This document shows, piece after piece, positions 12,347 to 15,896 of a DNA stretch of 15,896 nucleotides (its first letter is position 1; each line of letters begins with the position of its first letter). The notes under the pieces are model-generated. The model saw nothing but the letters and a program-made list of their open reading frames with translations, did not search any database and was not told the DNA's origin. Where the stretch lies: positions 1 through 15,896 of the forward strand of contig JAGXHP010000015.1 of assembly GCA_024636135.1 (NCBI GenBank). The letters are read 5' to 3'. The DNA comes from Chloroflexota bacterium. GTDB taxonomy: Bacteria > Chloroflexota > Limnocylindria > QHBO01. A program made the position numbers and the translations under genes.

Positions 12347-13906
12347 ATGACGACCATCCACGACACGCCCACACCGGTCCCCAGCCGCACGGCCGCGGTG
12401 ATTGCCGGAATCGCGGCCGGTGCCGCCGGCCTGGGTGGCGCCGAGCTGTTGGCCGGCCTCATCCCCGGAGCGGCCAGCCCGATCATCGCGGTCGGCGACT
12501 TCGTGATCTCCCTCCAGCCTCCCGGGGCGAAGCAGTTCGTGGTCGAGCTGTTCGGCGAGGCGGACAAGCTCATCCTCAACCTTTTCATCGCGGCTGTTGC
12601 CGTGGCCCTGGCGGGGGGCATCGGCCTGCTGGCGCGCCACCGTTCGGGCCTGGCCCGCCTGGCGATCGCGGTTGGGGGCGTCGCAGCGCTGGCGATTGGA
12701 CTGCGCGCGCCACTGTCGGAAGCGATCCCCACGTTTGTCGTTGCCACGGCCGCCGCGGGCATCGTGATCCTTGTCCTTCCCGCGCTCTTCACTCTTGCGC
12801 AGTCGCGTCGCGAGCAGGCGCCGGCCGAGATGCCGGACTGGGGCCGGCGACGATTCCTGGGGACGTCGATTGCCGTGGTCGGCGTTGCAGCGGCGAGCGG
12901 CGTTGCGGGTCGTGCGCTGCTCGATCGGGGTCGCCTCGGCGCGCAGCCGCAGGCGGGCTCGATCCCGGATCCGACCGCCTCGGCTCCACCGCTCCCCGCC
13001 GGGGCGTCACTCGACATCCCGGATCTCAGCCCGCTGATCACACCGAATCGAGACTTCTACCGCATCGACACCGCGCTGCTCGTGCCTCGTCCCGATCTAG
13101 AAACGTGGCGTCTGCGAGTCAGCGGCATGGTCGATCGCCCCTTCGAGCTGACCTACGACGAGCTCGTTGCGCTCCCGCTGATCGAGCAGCACGTGACGAT
13201 CGCGTGCGTCAGCAACGAGGTCGGAGGAGGGCTGGTCGGAAACGCGCTGTGGACCGGTGTTCGCCTGAAGGACCTGCTCGAGCGTGCCGGTGTCCAGGCC
13301 GACGCGACGCAGATCGTCGGCCGGGCCGTGGACGACTTCACCGTCGGATTCCCGACGGCCTGGGCACTTGCCGACGACCGCGAGGCGATGGTGGCCGTGG
13401 CAATGAACGGTGAGCCGCTGCCTCCGAGCCATGGTTTCCCGGCACGACTCATCGTTCCGGGTCTCTACGGCTACGTCAGCGCGACGAAGTGGCTGGCGGA
13501 GATCGAACTGACGAGACTCGAGTCGTTCGACGCGTACTGGGTGCCCCTGGGCTGGGCAAAGGAAGCGCCGATCCTGACGCAGTCGAGGATCGACGTGCCC
13601 CGTGGCGGTTCGCGCATCCCCGGCGGCGAGGTTGCGGTGGCCGGCGTGGCGTGGGCGCCCGATCGCGGCATCTCCGGTGTCGAGGTGCAGGTCGACGAAG
13701 ACGGCTGGCAGCCGGCCGAGATCAGCGCGCCGATCTCGGACTCGACGTGGGTGCAGTGGGTTCACCGTTGGGACGCGACGCCCGGAGACCATCTGCTCAG
13801 GGTTCGTGCCATCGACGGCAACGGCGATGTGCAGACCGATGCCAAGTCACGCCCGGCTCCCGACGGCGCTCGCGGCCATCACACGATCCAGGTGACGATC
13901 ACCTAG
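12347..13906 (+). CDS. Membrane-anchored molybdopterin oxidoreductase, sulfite-oxidase fold
   Basis: A 519-residue protein. About 150 N-terminal residues form four membrane helices (about 14-40, 76-97, 103-120, 128-150). A GRRRFLG motif (166-172) with a following hydrophobic stretch then resembles a Tat-type or fifth anchor. The catalytic molybdopterin domain (about 235-410) has the presumed Mo-ligand C287 in TIACVSNEVGG, followed by NALWTGVRLKDLL and HGFPARLIVPGLYG. An Ig-like dimerisation domain of the SUOX type is at about 415-519. The enzyme would act outside the membrane on sulfite or another small oxo-substrate; the substrate cannot be read from the sequence. No haem subunit is adjacent. 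The receiver-like gene lies divergent 81 bp away. Confidence 0.92.
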   Translation: MTTIHDTPTPVPSRTAAVIAGIAAGAAGLGGAELLAGLIPGAASPIIAVGDFVISLQPPGAKQFVVELFGEADKLILNLFIAAVAVALAGGIGLLARHRSGLARLAIAVGGVAALAIGLRAPLSEAIPTFVVATAAAGIVILVLPALFTLAQSRREQAPAEMPDWGRRRFLGTSIAVVGVAAASGVAGRALLDRGRLGAQPQAGSIPDPTASAPPLPAGASLDIPDLSPLITPNRDFYRIDTALLVPRPDLETWRLRVSGMVDRPFELTYDELVALPLIEQHVTIACVSNEVGGGLVGNALWTGVRLKDLLERAGVQADATQIVGRAVDDFTVGFPTAWALADDREAMVAVAMNGEPLPPSHGFPARLIVPGLYGYVSATKWLAEIELTRLESFDAYWVPLGWAKEAPILTQSRIDVPRGGSRIPGGEVAVAGVAWAPDRGISGVEVQVDEDGWQPAEISAPISDSTWVQWVHRWDATPGDHLLRVRAIDGNGDVQTDAKSRPAPDGARGHHTIQVTIT

Positions 13907-13971
13907 GTACCGGGGCGGGCCGGACTTTCGGCTCATGGCCCGATGGTCCTCCCGATGGTGTCCTGTGCGAG

Positions 13972-15896
13972 ATGGCTCGCTCTTCCCGCCGTCGCGGGCA
14001 CCTTCCTCCTCCCGATACCCCGACCCGGCTCCTGGTCATTCGCGCGAGCGCCGTGCTCGCGCTGGTGGCGACCGCGGTCTACCTGGGCTGGCGCGCGACG
14101 TCCACGCTCAACCTCGACGCGTGGTACCTCGCCGTGCCGATGCTCGTGCTGGAGATCCATGCCGCGATCGGGCTCGGGCTCTTCACGTTCAGCCTATGGG
14201 ACGTCGACGTTCGCCCCCGGCGTCGCGGCCTGCGACGCATCCCGAGCCTCGCGGTGCTCATCCCGACCTACAACGAGGGTCCGGAGATCCTGATCCCGAC
14301 GATCTCCGCTGCCGTCGCCCTGGAGCCGGTCCACGAAACGTGGGTGCTCGACGACGGCGACCGGCCGGAGATCGCGGAGCTGGCCGAACGGCTCGGCGCC
14401 CGCTATCTCACACGGCCGAGTCACGAGCACGCCAAGGCCGGCAACCTGAATCACGCCCTGGGCGTAATCGACGCGGAGATCCTGGCGATGTTGGACGCCG
14501 ATCACGTCGCGGCGCCGGACTTCCTTCGCGCCACGCTCGGGTACTTCGCGGATCCGCGCGTGGCGCTGGTCCAGACACCGCAGGACTTCTACAACGTCAC
14601 GAGCTTCGAGCATGGCAGCGGGGTCGCCTACGGTGAGCCGTTCCACGAGCAGACCCTGTTCTATCGGCTGCTGCAGCCCGGCAAGAATCGTTGGAACGCG
14701 GCGTTCTGGTGCGGCACCAGCGCGATCGTGAGAACCGCGGCCCTGCGCGCCGTCGGAGGTGCGGCGACGGAGACGATCACGGAGGACATCCATACGACGA
14801 TCCGATTCCACCGCGCCGGGTGGAAGACGATCTATCACAACGAGGTCCTCGCCCGCGGGCTGGCCGCCGATGACGCGGCGCAGTACCAGCTGCAGCGCAA
14901 CCGATGGGGCACCGGGGCGATGCAGGTTCTGCGGACGGAGAATCCCCTCACCGTCCCCGGCCTGACCCTCGGCCAGCGACTCGGCTACGCCGCGACGCTG
15001 CTGGGTTGGTTCGACTCGTGGCGCACACTCGGCTTCCTGCTCCTGCCGCCGCTCGTGCTGGTCACCGGGCAGATCCCGATCCTGGCGGATGGATGGACGT
15101 TCGCCCTCGCGTTCGGCGTGACCTACGCGCTCCAGCAGGCTGCGCTGTACCTGCTGGGTCGCGGCGCCTATCGACCGATCCTCTCGGTGGTGTTCGATCT
15201 CGTGCGCATGTCCCCGAACTTCGCGGCAACCATGACCCTGTTCACGTCGCGGACGCCGCAATTCCGTGTGACGCCCAAGGGCCGGGTGGCGGCGGAGCGA
15301 GGTCGGGTCGACGCGCCAGTGATGCTGCGCGCGTCGCTCGGGGTTTCCGTCGTCGGCGCATCCATCTACGTCCTGCACCTGCTCGGCGCCTTCACGATCC
15401 CGTATGCCTCGGACATGGCAGCGCTCGGCGCTTTCGTCTGGCTGAGCGTCAATGCCGCCCTGGTGTGGATCGCGATGCGTCGCGTCCGATCCCTGCGCTA
15501 CGCGGCGGAGCGGCGGAGCTCGGTGCGCTTCGCGGTCGACATCGAGGGGGCCGTGGATGGAGCGACCGCATCCGTCCAGGACGTCTCGGTCGGAGGCGCG
15601 CTGATCGCCACGTTCGAGCCGCTGGTCGAGCGCGAGGTTCACCTGGTGAGCTTCCAGCTCCCCGCTGGAACCACCTCCCTCTGGGCTCGGATCCGGTCGT
15701 CGCGGCGCGCGGCGAGCGGTGAGCATCACTACGCCTTCGAGTTCGAGCCGGGCCAGGCCACCGCGCAGGGCGAGCTGGCCTCCGCGGTGTTTGCGGGTCG
15801 CTACCCCGTGGCCGGAACTGAGCGCACGGCGTTGGCTGAGGTCCTTCGGCGCGAGATCGGCACGCTGTCGCGGCGGTTCAACCTGCGGTCGGACGA
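13972..15896 (+). CDS. Cellulose-synthase-like glycosyltransferase 2 with PilZ domain, 3' end cut by window edge
   Basis: An inner-membrane processive glycosyltransferase; 641 codons are visible and the frame is open at the right edge. Two membrane helices (about 21-40, 51-75) precede the GT2 domain, with D127/D128 in VLDDGD, D175-x-D177 in MLDADH, D272 in ITEDIH, and the Q308-x-x-R-W312 motif of beta-glycan synthases. Several membrane helices follow. A PilZ domain then has R515-x-x-x-R519 and D537-x-S-x-x-G542, both intact for cyclic-di-GMP binding. The polymer may be cellulose or a related beta-glucan; the product is not certain. The ATG at 13972 is the best start. No promoter is clear in the 65 bp after the molybdoenzyme gene, so read-through is possible. 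Confidence 0.9.
   Translation, partial: MARSSRRRGHLPPPDTPTRLLVIRASAVLALVATAVYLGWRATSTLNLDAWYLAVPMLVLEIHAAIGLGLFTFSLWDVDVRPRRRGLRRIPSLAVLIPTYNEGPEILIPTISAAVALEPVHETWVLDDGDRPEIAELAERLGARYLTRPSHEHAKAGNLNHALGVIDAEILAMLDADHVAAPDFLRATLGYFADPRVALVQTPQDFYNVTSFEHGSGVAYGEPFHEQTLFYRLLQPGKNRWNAAFWCGTSAIVRTAALRAVGGAATETITEDIHTTIRFHRAGWKTIYHNEVLARGLAADDAAQYQLQRNRWGTGAMQVLRTENPLTVPGLTLGQRLGYAATLLGWFDSWRTLGFLLLPPLVLVTGQIPILADGWTFALAFGVTYALQQAALYLLGRGAYRPILSVVFDLVRMSPNFAATMTLFTSRTPQFRVTPKGRVAAERGRVDAPVMLRASLGVSVVGASIYVLHLLGAFTIPYASDMAALGAFVWLSVNAALVWIAMRRVRSLRYAAERRSSVRFAVDIEGAVDGATASVQDVSVGGALIATFEPLVEREVHLVSFQLPAGTTSLWARIRSSRRAASGEHHYAFEFEPGQATAQGELASAVFAGRYPVAGTERTALAEVLRREIGTLSRRFNLRSD

Noticed and set aside
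14194..15729. A 511-codon open frame on the minus strand
   Set aside because: It is antisense to the glycosyltransferase, whose catalytic and PilZ motifs are all on the plus strand. The minus translation is Arg/Gln/Gly-rich without any family motif, as expected in high-GC DNA.
1..15896. CRISPR arrays, tRNA or rRNA genes, insertion sequences, attachment sites
   Set aside because: I saw no regularly spaced repeats, no cloverleaf or conserved rRNA stretches, and no transposase or integrase motifs.

Overview
The window is a dense, very GC-rich bacterial chromosome segment. It carries about 16 protein genes on both strands and no rRNA, tRNA, CRISPR array or insertion sequence that I can see. The gene set (LigD with PE-ligase-polymerase order, a DUF3090 protein, an XRE-TPR regulator, a SUOX-fold molybdoenzyme, a GT2-PilZ synthase) and the habit of starting genes 6-7 nt after a TANNNT -10 box suggest a soil- or water-type Chloroflexota or a deep actinobacterial relative. 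Chloroflexota is my preferred guess, but only as inference.

Layout: 2-2557 holds an NHEJ ligase LigD that is cut by the left edge. It is followed by an NfuA-type Fe-S carrier (2641-3225). Region 3226-5000 is the most unusual part. A 39-residue exported-looking peptide gene (minus strand, 3275-3394) lies divergent to an XRE-TPR regulator (3573-4871), and a strong promoter plus a perfect intrinsic terminator just after the regulator delimit a candidate ~70-nt RNA (4911-4979). The -35 boxes of the peptide and RNA promoters overlap similarly built small palindromes. Next come a membrane-anchored unknown (minus, 4986-5573) and, divergent from it, a tight operon of DUF3090 protein, CX5R phosphatase and membrane-anchored nuclease (5654-7338).

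From 7354 to 10260 there are four minus-strand genes: an SH3-type lipoprotein, a DUF72 protein, a small four-helix membrane protein and a KANL3/Tex30-like alpha/beta hydrolase. msrB (10317-10739) diverges from the hydrolase and converges with a threonine aldolase (10736-11785), sharing a CTAG at their stops. A stand-alone receiver-like protein (11810-12265) lies divergent to a membrane-anchored sulfite-oxidase-fold molybdoenzyme (12347-13906). The window ends inside a cellulose-synthase-like glycosyltransferase fused to a PilZ domain (13972 onward).

At least eight genes look leaderless: a TANNNT box ends 6-7 nt before the start codon with no Shine-Dalgarno. The 39-residue peptide gene is the clear exception, with a perfect AAGGAG and a predicted leader of about 110 nt. 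I propose that the peptide, XRE-TPR regulator and small RNA form one regulatory module, possibly a peptide-sensing circuit analogous to RRNPP systems. The sequence elements are visible; the circuit is inference.
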